Positions 8,009 through 15,730 of a DNA stretch of 64,000 nucleotides are shown here, one piece after another. Within the stretch, counting starts at the first letter, position 1, and every line of letters begins with the position of its first letter. Origin of the DNA: Sanguibacter suarezii NBRC 16159 (GTDB taxonomy: Bacteria; Actinomycetota; Actinomycetes; Actinomycetales; Cellulomonadaceae); the NCBI RefSeq assembly GCF_001552735.1, contig NZ_BCRT01000016.1, positions 124,001 through 188,000 on the forward strand, given 5' to 3'. The notes beneath the pieces are model-generated. The model was not told the DNA's origin and did not search any database. It saw only the letters and a program-made list of their open reading frames with translations. The position numbers and the translations under genes are program-made.

Positions 8009-10006
8009 TCAGACCGCGAGGTCCTCGGTGCCCAGCTGCAGGCTCGCGCCCGGGATCGCCCCGAGCAGCTCACGCGTGTACTCCTCCTTCGGCGAGTCGA
8101 AGACCTCGTCGGTCGTCGCACGCTCGATGATCTTGCCCTTGCTCATCACGCAGACCTCGTCAGCGATCTGACGCACGACCGCAAGGTCGTGGGTGATGAA
8201 CAGGTAGCTCAGGCCCAGCTCGCTCTGCAGGTCGTTGAGCAGCTCGAGGATCTGCGCCTGGACGAGCACGTCCAGAGCCGAGACCGCCTCGTCGCAGACG
8301 ACGACCTCCGGCTGCAGAGCGAGCGCACGGGCGATGGCCACACGCTGACGCTGACCACCGGAGAGCTCGTTGGGGAAGCGGCGCATGGCCGACTGCGGCA
8401 GGGCCACGAGGTCGAGCAGCTCACGCACCCGCGTCTCGCGCTCCTTGGGCGAGCCCACCTTGTGCACCCGCAGCGGCTCCTCGATCGTGCGGAAGATCGA
8501 GTACATCGGGTCGAGGGAACCGTAGGGGTTCTGGAAGATCGGCTGCACCCGGCGACGGAAGGAGAAGAGCTCCTTCTTGCCGAGGGAGGTCATGTCGACC
8601 CCGTCGAAGATGATCCGTCCCTCGGTGGGCTCCAGGAGGTTGAGCACCATGTTGGCCACGGTCGACTTGCCTGATCCCGACTCCCCCACGAGCGCCACGG
8701 TCGTGCCGCGCTTGAGAGAGAAGGAGACGTCGTCAACGGCCTTGAAGGCGTTGTGCCCACGGCCGGAACCACGGATGGTGAACACCTTGGTGAGGTTCTC
8801 AGCCACCAGCACGTCGTCGCGGGCCTCGGCCACACCGTCTCCGCCGGTCTGCGCCAGCAGCTCCTTGACCTCGACGCCGGCCGCCTTGGCGGACTGGATG
8901 CGTCGTGAAGCCAGGGACGGAGCGGCAGCCACGAGACGCTTGGTGTACGCGTGCTGCGGGTTCGCCAGGATCTCACGCGAAGGGCCGGACTCGACCACGC
9001 GGCCGCGGTACATGACCACGAGGTGCTCCGCACGCTCGGCAGCCAGACCGAGGTCGTGCGTGATGAACAGCACCGCGGTGCCCAGCTCCTGGGTGAGGTC
9101 ACCCAGGTGGTCGAGGATCTTGCGCTGGACCGTCACGTCGAGGGCCGAGGTCGGCTCGTCGGCGATGAGCAGCTTGGGGCGCGCAGCCAGACCGATCGCG
9201 ATGAGCGCACGCTGGCGCATTCCGCCGGAGAACTCGTGCGGGTACTGCTTGGCCCGGCGCTCGGCGTCGGGCAGGCCGGCCTCGGCGAGCAGACCCGCGA
9301 CGCGGTCCTTGGTCTTGGCGACCGAGGTGAGCTTCTCCACGGCGCCCGTGGCGGAGGGCATGCCCAGCCCTTCGAGGATGGTGACAGCCTCGCCGCGCGT
9401 GGTGGAACCGGTGACGAGGGTGTCGTCAGCGCGCGCCAGGATGAGCTCGCGGTCGTGCTCGGGGCGGGAGCTGAGCTCCTCGCGGAGCAGACCCAGCAGC
9501 GTGCGCTTGGCGTCACCGCTGAGCAGCAGGTCCTCACCGACGAAGGCGGCCGGCTCGGTCTCGGCGAGGCCGCGGGTCAGCACGCGCTGCGTTCCGCGGG
9601 AGACGTCGATGCCGTTGGCCCGCAGGCCTTCTTCCACCTGGTAGCCGATGGACCACACCGGGTTGAGGTTGGACATGGGGTCCTGCGGGACGAGCCCGAT
9701 GGACTTCCCGCGCAGGTTGACGATCTCCCGCTTGGACGCCTTGGTGATGTCCACGCCGTCGAAGATGATCGAACCGCTGGTGACCTGTCCGGTGCCGGGA
9801 AGCAGGTCGATGATGGCGTGTGCCGTCGTGGACTTGCCGGAGCCGGACTCGCCGACGATGGCCACGGACTGACCGGGGTAGATCGTCAGGTTGGCACCGA
9901 TCACGGCGTGGACGGGGCCACCGCGGGTCTGGAAGTCGATGCTGAGGTCACGGATCTCCAGGAGCGGCTTCGTCCCAGTGGTTTCTGTCGTCGTGGTGTC
10001 TGTCAT
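8009..10006 (-). CDS. Fused double ATP-binding protein (DppD-DppF type) of a peptide ABC importer
   Basis: 665 residues carrying two complete ABC ATPase domains that would energise the permeases encoded just upstream. Domain 1 has Walker A GESGSGKST (52-60), Q-loop PQDPMSNLNP, signature FSGGMRQR (259-266) and Walker B LLIADEP. Domain 2, from about residue 395, has Walker A GESGSGKST, signature LSGGQRQR and Walker B VVCDEA, where the usual proline is alanine. Domain 1 carries an extra stretch of about 100 residues (136-235) between the Q-loop and the signature; ordinary DppD proteins have a short helical link there. The ATG overlaps the permease stop (ATGA). D-F fusions are known in actinobacteria. 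Confidence 0.92.
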   Translation of the reverse strand: MTDTTTTETTGTKPLLEIRDLSIDFQTRGGPVHAVIGANLTIYPGQSVAIVGESGSGKSTTAHAIIDLLPGTGQVTSGSIIFDGVDITKASKREIVNLRGKSIGLVPQDPMSNLNPVWSIGYQVEEGLRANGIDVSRGTQRVLTRGLAETEPAAFVGEDLLLSGDAKRTLLGLLREELSSRPEHDRELILARADDTLVTGSTTRGEAVTILEGLGMPSATGAVEKLTSVAKTKDRVAGLLAEAGLPDAERRAKQYPHEFSGGMRQRALIAIGLAARPKLLIADEPTSALDVTVQRKILDHLGDLTQELGTAVLFITHDLGLAAERAEHLVVMYRGRVVESGPSREILANPQHAYTKRLVAAAPSLASRRIQSAKAAGVEVKELLAQTGGDGVAEARDDVLVAENLTKVFTIRGSGRGHNAFKAVDDVSFSLKRGTTVALVGESGSGKSTVANMVLNLLEPTEGRIIFDGVDMTSLGKKELFSFRRRVQPIFQNPYGSLDPMYSIFRTIEEPLRVHKVGSPKERETRVRELLDLVALPQSAMRRFPNELSGGQRQRVAIARALALQPEVVVCDEAVSALDVLVQAQILELLNDLQSELGLSYLFITHDLAVVRQIADEVCVMSKGKIIERATTDEVFDSPKEEYTRELLGAIPGASLQLGTEDLAV

Positions 10007-10959
10007 CGCTTGCGCGCCTTCGGGTCGAGGGCGTCGCGCACGACGTCGCCCATCATGATGAAGCTCAGGACCGTGAGGGCCAGGGCGGCGGACGGGTAGA
10101 ACAAGATCATCGGCTGCGTGCGCAGCGAGACCTGCGCCTTGGAGATCTCCGCGCCCCACGACAGGACCGAGCCGGGCAGGCCCAGGCCGAGGAAGGACAG
10201 CGTCGCCTCGGCGACGATGAACGTTCCGAGAGACACCGTCGCGACGACGATGACCGGGGCGATGGCGTTCGGCACGACGTGCTTGAGCAGCGCCTGCCCG
10301 CGGGAGACACCCAGCGACTTGGCCGCGGTGATGAAGTCGTTGTTCTTGACGCTCATGACAGCGCCGCGGGTGATGCGCGCCACCTGTGGCCAACCGAAGA
10401 CCGCGAGGACGGCGATGACACGCCAGACCCCACCTTCACGGAAGACCTGGCCGACGACGATCGCAGCGAGCACGAGCGGGATGGCGAAGAAGATGTCGGT
10501 CATGCGCGAGAGCACGGAGTCGAACCAACCGCCGTAGAACCCGGCCAGCGCTCCGACGATGCCGCCGATCAGCACCACCGCGATGGTCGTGACCAGGCCC
10601 ACGGTGATCGAGGCGCGCGCGCCGTAGATGACGCGCGAGTAGACGTCGCAGCCCTGGCGGTCAAACCCGAAGGGGTGTCCCGCCGCCGGGTCGCCGAGGG
10701 ACTTGGACAGGTCGCAGAACATCGGGTCCGTCTTGGTGAACAGCCCAGGGAACGCGGCGATCACGAGGACAAGAAGGATGAGGACGGCGGAGAACCAGAA
10801 CATCGGCCGACGACGCACGTCGTGCCAGGCGTCACGCCAGAGGTTGGTCGGGCGTTCGGTCTCGTCGACCTTGTCGACGACCGCGAGCGGGGTGAGCGCG
10901 GGGTCGGCGACGAAGTGCTCCTGGCCCACGCGCGGGGAAATCGTGCTCTGCTCAGACAT
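10003..10959 (-). CDS. Peptide-type ABC transporter permease (OppC/DppC family)
   Basis: 318 residues. A cytoplasmic N-terminus of about 50 residues (including the OppC_N region) precedes the first helix; the BPD_transp_1 core follows with five further helices. HPFGFDRQGCDVYSR matches the G-D-x-G-R-D-V-sR motif of DppC proteins, and the EAA loop reads AAKSLGVSRGQALLKHVVPN. It overlaps the upstream permease by eight bases and the downstream ATPase gene by four, so the subunits are made together. The substrate is probably a peptide or related small molecule, set by the binding protein at 12105-13721. Confidence 0.93.
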   Translation of the reverse strand: MSEQSTISPRVGQEHFVADPALTPLAVVDKVDETERPTNLWRDAWHDVRRRPMFWFSAVLILLVLVIAAFPGLFTKTDPMFCDLSKSLGDPAAGHPFGFDRQGCDVYSRVIYGARASITVGLVTTIAVVLIGGIVGALAGFYGGWFDSVLSRMTDIFFAIPLVLAAIVVGQVFREGGVWRVIAVLAVFGWPQVARITRGAVMSVKNNDFITAAKSLGVSRGQALLKHVVPNAIAPVIVVATVSLGTFIVAEATLSFLGLGLPGSVLSWGAEISKAQVSLRTQPMILFYPSAALALTVLSFIMMGDVVRDALDPKARKR

Positions 10960-11878
10960 AACGGATCCTCGGGTCCAGGACCGCGTACAGCAGGTCCACG
11001 ATCAGGTTGCCAATGAGGTAGACGATCACGAGGATCGTCACGAAGCTGACCACGGTGGCAGGTTCGCCTCGGATGATCGCGCCGTACAGCGTGCCTCCGA
11101 CACCCTTGATGTTGAAGATGCTCTCGGTGACGATGGCGCCGCCCATGAGGGCGCCGAGGTCTGCCCCGAGGTACGTGACCACGGGGATGAGAGAGTTCCG
11201 CAGCACGTGGACGCTGACCACACGCGAGCGGGGCAGGCCCTTGGCGGTGGCGGTCCGCACGTGGTCTGCCGAGAGGTTCTCGGCGACGGAGGTGCGGGTC
11301 AGTCGCAGCACATACGCGAAGGAGACTGCGCCGAGGACGATCGCCGGCATGAGGAGCGCCTTGACGGAGTGGTCCGTCCCGACGGTGGCGGGCAGAAGCT
11401 GCCACTTCACACCGACGAGGAACTGCATCAGGAAGCCGATGACGAAGGTCGGGGCCGCGATGACGATGAGGCTCACGAAGAGCAGCGACGCATCGAAGAA
11501 CTTGCCCTTGCGCAGCCCGGCGATGAGACCGAAGAAGACTCCGAAGACCGTCTCGATCACGAGGGCCATGAGCGCCAGCTTGAGCGTCACGGGGTACGCA
11601 GCTGCGACGACCTCCATGATGGGCTGCCCGGAGAAGGACACACCGAAGTCGAGCGTGAAGATGCCCTTGAGGAACAGCAGGTACTGCACGAAGAACGGCT
11701 TGTCCAGGTTGTACTGCGCCCGGATCTGCTCTGCGACGGCGGGCGACAGACCTCGGTCACCACCCATGGCGGCGATCGGGTCGCCCGGCATTGCGAACAC
11801 CATGGCGTAGATGAGCAGCGTCGCCCCCACAAACACTGGGATGAGCTGCAGCACTCTTCGTCCGAGATATCGGACCAT
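10952..11878 (-). CDS. Peptide-type ABC transporter permease (OppB/DppB family)
   Basis: 308 residues with the OppB/DppB layout: N-terminal helix in MVRYLGRRVLQLIPV, periplasmic loop carrying the MPGDP motif, then five helices with the EAA loop in the TATAKGLPRSRVVSVHVLRN region. The start at 11878 is chosen because GGAAGG lies eight bases upstream; longer reading of the frame adds only arginine-rich sequence. The gene follows the binding-protein gene after 226 bases that contain a hairpin, and overlaps the next permease by eight bases. Confidence 0.93.
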   Translation of the reverse strand: MVRYLGRRVLQLIPVFVGATLLIYAMVFAMPGDPIAAMGGDRGLSPAVAEQIRAQYNLDKPFFVQYLLFLKGIFTLDFGVSFSGQPIMEVVAAAYPVTLKLALMALVIETVFGVFFGLIAGLRKGKFFDASLLFVSLIVIAAPTFVIGFLMQFLVGVKWQLLPATVGTDHSVKALLMPAIVLGAVSFAYVLRLTRTSVAENLSADHVRTATAKGLPRSRVVSVHVLRNSLIPVVTYLGADLGALMGGAIVTESIFNIKGVGGTLYGAIIRGEPATVVSFVTILVIVYLIGNLIVDLLYAVLDPRIRYV

Positions 11879-11997
11879 CGGTCGTTCCTTCCACACTAGC
11901 CGTGTCGCTCCACGGATCGACTCGGATCCGACCGTCGACTTTAGTGGACGTCTGCACGTCCCCCCGACGCGCACTCTGCTGCACACGCCGGGGCACG

Positions 11998-12034
11998 CGC
12001 ATGGGGTGAGGGAACCAGCCCCTCACCCCACGCG
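11998..12034 (-). terminator. Hairpin between binding-protein and permease genes
   Basis: Eleven-base stem (TGGGGTGAGGG with CCCTCACCCCA) and a seven-base loop; beyond one mismatch three more base pairs extend the stem. It lies about 70 bases after the binding-protein stop and 120 bases before the next start. A partial terminator or 3' stabiliser here would raise the amount of binding protein relative to the membrane subunits, as is common in importers. Confidence 0.7.
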
Positions 12035-12104
12035 TTGGTATGCCTTGGACCGTCGCGGCTCAGCCGAAGCTCAGCCCCGTGATCCTGGTGTCACCGGGGG
12101 GTGA

Positions 12105-13721
12105 TCACCACTGGCTGATGGCGTCAGCCTCAGCCCACAGCTCCTTGGCCTTCTCGGGGTTGAACTCGAGAACCTCGGACCCTGCCAGCGAGTCGCTCCA
12201 ACCGGCGATCACTGGTGAAGTGTAGTCGCTCGCCGGGGTACGGGTGCCCTGGAAGATGGCCTCGGTGATCGCCTCGCGGTCGATCGCCATGGAGATGGCC
12301 TGGCGACGCAGGGCGCCCTCCTCGCCGGAGAAGTGCTCCAGCGACTCAGCGATGGTGAAGGACTGGAAGATCGCAGCAGCCTGGTTCACGGCACGGTCGC
12401 CGAGGTCAGCCTTGAACGTCGCGAAGGCGCTGTCCGGGACGGCGTCGAGGACGTCGAGGTTGTTGGCCAGCAGGTCGGTGTATGCCGTGTCCTGCGAGGT
12501 GTAGAACGTGAACCGCACGCCGTTGTTCTGCGCGGTGCGAGGACCGTCGTAGGACGGGTTCGGGATGAGGTCGATGGACTCATTGTGCTTCCAGCTGCCC
12601 TCGGCGATGGTGTACGGGCCGTTGCCGATCGGGTTCTGGCCGTAGGCGGCCATGTCCTCGAAGGCGACGGAGGGCAGCGGCATGAAGGCCGTGTAGCCCA
12701 AGCGCAGCGGGAAGTCAGCCTCGGGCTGGGTGAGCTTCACGGTGAAGGTCGTGTCGTCCACGACGGTCAGGCCGGTGAGCTCGGAGTCAGCGTCGTAGGA
12801 GAAGCCCTCGATGGACTCGAAGAAGTACGAGCCGAGCTGGGCGTTGCTCAGCAGGGCGCCGTAGTTCCAGGCGTCGACGAAGGACTTGGCGGTGACAGCT
12901 TCTCCGTTGGAGAAGGTGTGACCGGCCTCGAGCTTGACCGTCCAGGTCTGGCTGTCCTCAGAGGTGATCGACTCGGCGATCTCGTTCTGCGGGGAGCCGT
13001 CAGCCTGGTAGGAGACGAGGCCCTGGAAGAGCTCGTCCATGATGCGGCCGCCGCCGGTCTCGTTGGTCATGCCGGGGAGCAGCGGGTTCGCGGGCTCGGA
13101 GCCGTTCGCGAGGACGACGCCGTCGCCGGTTGCCTTCTTGACCGCGTGGTACAGCGGGGTGGAGTTCCAGCCGAACTCGACGTCCGTGACGGACTCCGAG
13201 GAGCCACCGGTGACGTTGGAGTACCAGAGCGGGATGGCCGGAAGGTCCTTGAACAGCTGCTCCTGCGCCTGGTCGAAGAAGCCGTTGGCCTCCTCCACCG
13301 AGGTGGCCGAGAGGCCCTGGCTCAGCAGCTCGTCGAAGTTCGCGTTGGAGTAGTCACCGTCGTTGGAGCCGGCGCCGGTGCCGTAGAGCGGGCCGAGGAA
13401 GTTGTACAGCGACGGGTAGTCCGCCTGCCATCCGGTGCGGAAGGCACCGGTCATCTTCCGGTCCTGAACGTCCGAGCGCAGCTCGGCGAAGGTCGCGTAC
13501 GGCTGACCCTCCGCCTGGATGCCGAGCGTGTTCTTGACCGAGTTGGCAACTGCGTCGACCCAGGCCTGGTGGCCACCGTCAGCGTTGTACGCGATCGTGA
13601 ACTTGTTGGACGAGGCACTCGTGGTCTCGTCCGCCTCGCCCGAGCCACCGCCACACGCGGTGAGGGCGAGCGCGCCGGCAGCAGCAAAGGCGACTGCGGC
13701 GTGCATCCGCTTGATCTTCAA
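12105..13721 (-). CDS. Circularly permuted family-5 (peptide-type) substrate-binding lipoprotein
   Basis: 538 residues, normal length for the family, with a lipoprotein signal (lipobox LTAC, Cys23) and a short Ser/Thr/Glu linker. The order of segments is not normal. Residues 39-197 (FTIAYNADGGHQAWVD... to LYHAVKKA) correspond to the C-terminal lobe of SBP_bac_5 proteins, including the FRTGWQADYPS and LPAIPLWYSN regions. From residue 200 (DGVVLANGSEPANPLL) the true N-terminal part begins, with LFQGLVSYQADGSP, TWTVKLEAGHTFSNG and GNGPYTI. The chain ends with the middle segment LRRQAISMAIDRE to ADAISQW. Joining that end to residue 38 gives an uninterrupted normal sequence. It should feed the permeases encoded downstream. 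Whether it folds and binds is unknown. Confidence 0.85.
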   Translation of the reverse strand: MKIKRMHAAVAFAAAGALALTACGGGSGEADETTSASSNKFTIAYNADGGHQAWVDAVANSVKNTLGIQAEGQPYATFAELRSDVQDRKMTGAFRTGWQADYPSLYNFLGPLYGTGAGSNDGDYSNANFDELLSQGLSATSVEEANGFFDQAQEQLFKDLPAIPLWYSNVTGGSSESVTDVEFGWNSTPLYHAVKKATGDGVVLANGSEPANPLLPGMTNETGGGRIMDELFQGLVSYQADGSPQNEIAESITSEDSQTWTVKLEAGHTFSNGEAVTAKSFVDAWNYGALLSNAQLGSYFFESIEGFSYDADSELTGLTVVDDTTFTVKLTQPEADFPLRLGYTAFMPLPSVAFEDMAAYGQNPIGNGPYTIAEGSWKHNESIDLIPNPSYDGPRTAQNNGVRFTFYTSQDTAYTDLLANNLDVLDAVPDSAFATFKADLGDRAVNQAAAIFQSFTIAESLEHFSGEEGALRRQAISMAIDREAITEAIFQGTRTPASDYTSPVIAGWSDSLAGSEVLEFNPEKAKELWAEADAISQW

Positions 13722-14083
13722 TGTTCCTCCAAGAAGGCTGAATTTGCGCAGATTGTGCTAACTCGTCATCTTTGCCCGGCGCTCGTTGGCCCGACGATGG
13801 CGTGTCAAGACATCGTTGTGTAGAACGAAAACTACCCATGCCCCGATGGGACCTTTCACCAGATCGCCAGTTGGGCCGCCTATCGTTACCAAGTTGGTAC
13901 TGGCCGGTAACATTGGGCACACGTTGTCCACATGGTGGGACGCTTTCTGCGAACGGGCCGGGAACTCGCCGTTCACAGCGGATCTTCACGGCCCACGAAG
14001 GTTTCCTTAACTCCCCCACAGGGCCGCCCACTATCCTCGAAGAGGCGGGCCAGAGCAGGTCTGCGCAGCCGTGGAGGAGCCCG
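13722..14083. promoter_or_regulatory. Divergent intergenic region, importer versus alarmone synthetase
   Basis: About 360 bases without a convincing gene between the binding-protein gene (minus) and the alarmone synthetase gene (plus). It is visibly richer in A and T than the flanks and must hold the promoters of both. I see no clear long palindrome or terminator. Short frames here lack start signals and are not called. Confidence 0.5.
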
Positions 14084-14878
14084 ATGAACACCGATGCCTT
14101 GACCGACCCGACGCACCGGGCACGACTCAAGGACGACATGATGCGGTTCCTCATGTCCTACCGCTTCGGCATCGAAGAGATGATGACGAAGGTCAACATC
14201 CTCAAGGACGAGTTCCACTACATCCACGCCTACAACCCCATCGAGCATGTCTCCTCCCGGCTGAAGTCCCCGGAGGGAATCCTCAAGAAGGCCGTGCGCA
14301 AGGGGTGCCCGCTCACCATCGAAGACATTCGGGCACAGATCTACGACATCGCCGGGATCCGCGTCACCTGCAGCTTCGTCTCCGACATCTACACCGTGCG
14401 GGACATGATCGTCGGGCAGTCGGATGTGACGGTGCTCGAGGTCAAGGACTACATCGCCGAGCCCAAGCCCAACGGGTACCAGAGCCTGCACCTCATCGTC
14501 ACCGTGCCGGTCTTCCTCTCCGACCGCGTCGAGCAGGTCACCGTGGAGATCCAGATCCGCACGATCGCGATGGACTTCTGGGCGAGCCTCGAGCACAAGA
14601 TCTTCTACAAGTACGACGGCGCGGTCCCCCAGACTCTGCTCGCCGAGCTCAAGGAGGCAGCCGACGTCGCCAACCGCCTCGACCGCAAGATGGAGCGCCT
14701 GCACACGGAGGTGATGAGCCTGGACACCTCCGAGGCGGCGCGACAGGACGACACCTTCCTCGGTGCGCTGCGCACGCTGCCGGTGCCCGAGGGGCTGCTC
14801 GACGCCTTCATCGCGGCGACCACCGAGCGCGAAGACCGCCGCGGGCGGACCGGGCGCACCGGGAACGGCCCGGTCTGA
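14084..14878 (+). CDS. Small alarmone synthetase (RelA/SpoT synthetase domain, RelQ/YjbM type)
   Basis: 264 residues with only a synthetase domain: no N-terminal HD hydrolase and no TGS or ACT domains. It would transfer pyrophosphate from ATP to GDP or GTP to give (p)ppGpp. Family motifs are DIAGIRVTC, the KPNGYQSLHL G-loop region and the VEIQIRT strand. The C-terminal helices resemble those that form tetramers in RelQ. GGAGGAG lies five bases before the ATG. A bifunctional Rel enzyme presumably sits elsewhere, since this protein cannot degrade the alarmone. Confidence 0.93.
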   Translation: MNTDALTDPTHRARLKDDMMRFLMSYRFGIEEMMTKVNILKDEFHYIHAYNPIEHVSSRLKSPEGILKKAVRKGCPLTIEDIRAQIYDIAGIRVTCSFVSDIYTVRDMIVGQSDVTVLEVKDYIAEPKPNGYQSLHLIVTVPVFLSDRVEQVTVEIQIRTIAMDFWASLEHKIFYKYDGAVPQTLLAELKEAADVANRLDRKMERLHTEVMSLDTSEAARQDDTFLGALRTLPVPEGLLDAFIAATTEREDRRGRTGRTGNGPV

Positions 14879-14967
14879 GCAACGACGGATCAGCCTCTCG
14901 GGCGAGCGGACCCGGCACATAGGATGGCGACGGACATCACCCGCACCCGAGCACACAAGAGGACTCC

Positions 14968-15582
14968 GTGAATATCACGATCGTCGGCGGGTCGAAGGGC
15001 TCCGGAGCCCTCCTGGCCTCCCTGGCCCGCGACGCGGGGCACAACGTCACCGTCCTGTCTCGCAGCGGGACTGCGCCGGAGGGCGTCCGGGCGGTGGCTG
15101 GCGATGCGAGGGACCAAGCGGTGGTCACCGCGGCTGTCACGGGAGCCGACGCCGTCGTCGTCACAGTAGGTGGCGCCAAGGGAGTCGCCGACCACCGCGC
15201 TGCCGTGACGCGGACGGTGATCTCAGCGATGCACGACGCCGGCGTCCGCAGGCTCGTCGTGCAGTCCTCGCTCGGTGCAGGGAACTCCGGCTCCCAGCTC
15301 CCCGCCCCCGTCCGGCTGATCACCAAGCTGCTGCTCGCCAAGCCGCTGGCCGACCACAACCAGCAGGAGGCTGCCGTCACCTCCTCCGGCCTGGACTGGA
15401 CCCTCGTGAGGCCGACCGGCCTCACGAACAAGCCGGCGACCGGCTCGTGGCACGCGCTCGACGTCGCAACCCCGGGTCAGCTGCGTGGATCGATCCCTCG
15501 CGCCGACCTCGCCGCATGCATCCTCGAGCTGCTCGGCGACGACTCGACGATCGGCACGGCGCTCGGTGTGAGCAGCAGCTGA
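14968..15582 (+). CDS. NAD(P)-binding atypical SDR (NmrA-like)
   Basis: 204 residues. The N-terminal ITIVGGSKGSGALLA is the glycine-rich nucleotide-binding loop of atypical short-chain dehydrogenases, followed by LSRSGT and a GDARD motif. The segment RRLVVQSSLGAG and the LDWTLVRPTGLTN motif are typical of the SDR_a5/NmrA group. The canonical YxxxK catalytic pair is not visible; the equivalent region reads NQQEAAVTSSGLDW. It may be a small-molecule reductase, an epimerase-like protein or a redox sensor. GTG start with AAGAGGA upstream, 89 bases after the alarmone synthetase gene. Confidence 0.8.
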   Translation: MNITIVGGSKGSGALLASLARDAGHNVTVLSRSGTAPEGVRAVAGDARDQAVVTAAVTGADAVVVTVGGAKGVADHRAAVTRTVISAMHDAGVRRLVVQSSLGAGNSGSQLPAPVRLITKLLLAKPLADHNQQEAAVTSSGLDWTLVRPTGLTNKPATGSWHALDVATPGQLRGSIPRADLAACILELLGDDSTIGTALGVSSS

Positions 15583-15730
15583 ACGACCTATCCACGGGGA
15601 GCAGGTCTGGTAAAATCGTTGATGCCTTCGGGCCACCACGGCATCGATGACACGACACGCGAGGTCCATAAGAACCCTCTGACACGGCACGGTCGATCGC
15701 CTTTCAACCGCCGACTGTCAGGAGACTTCT

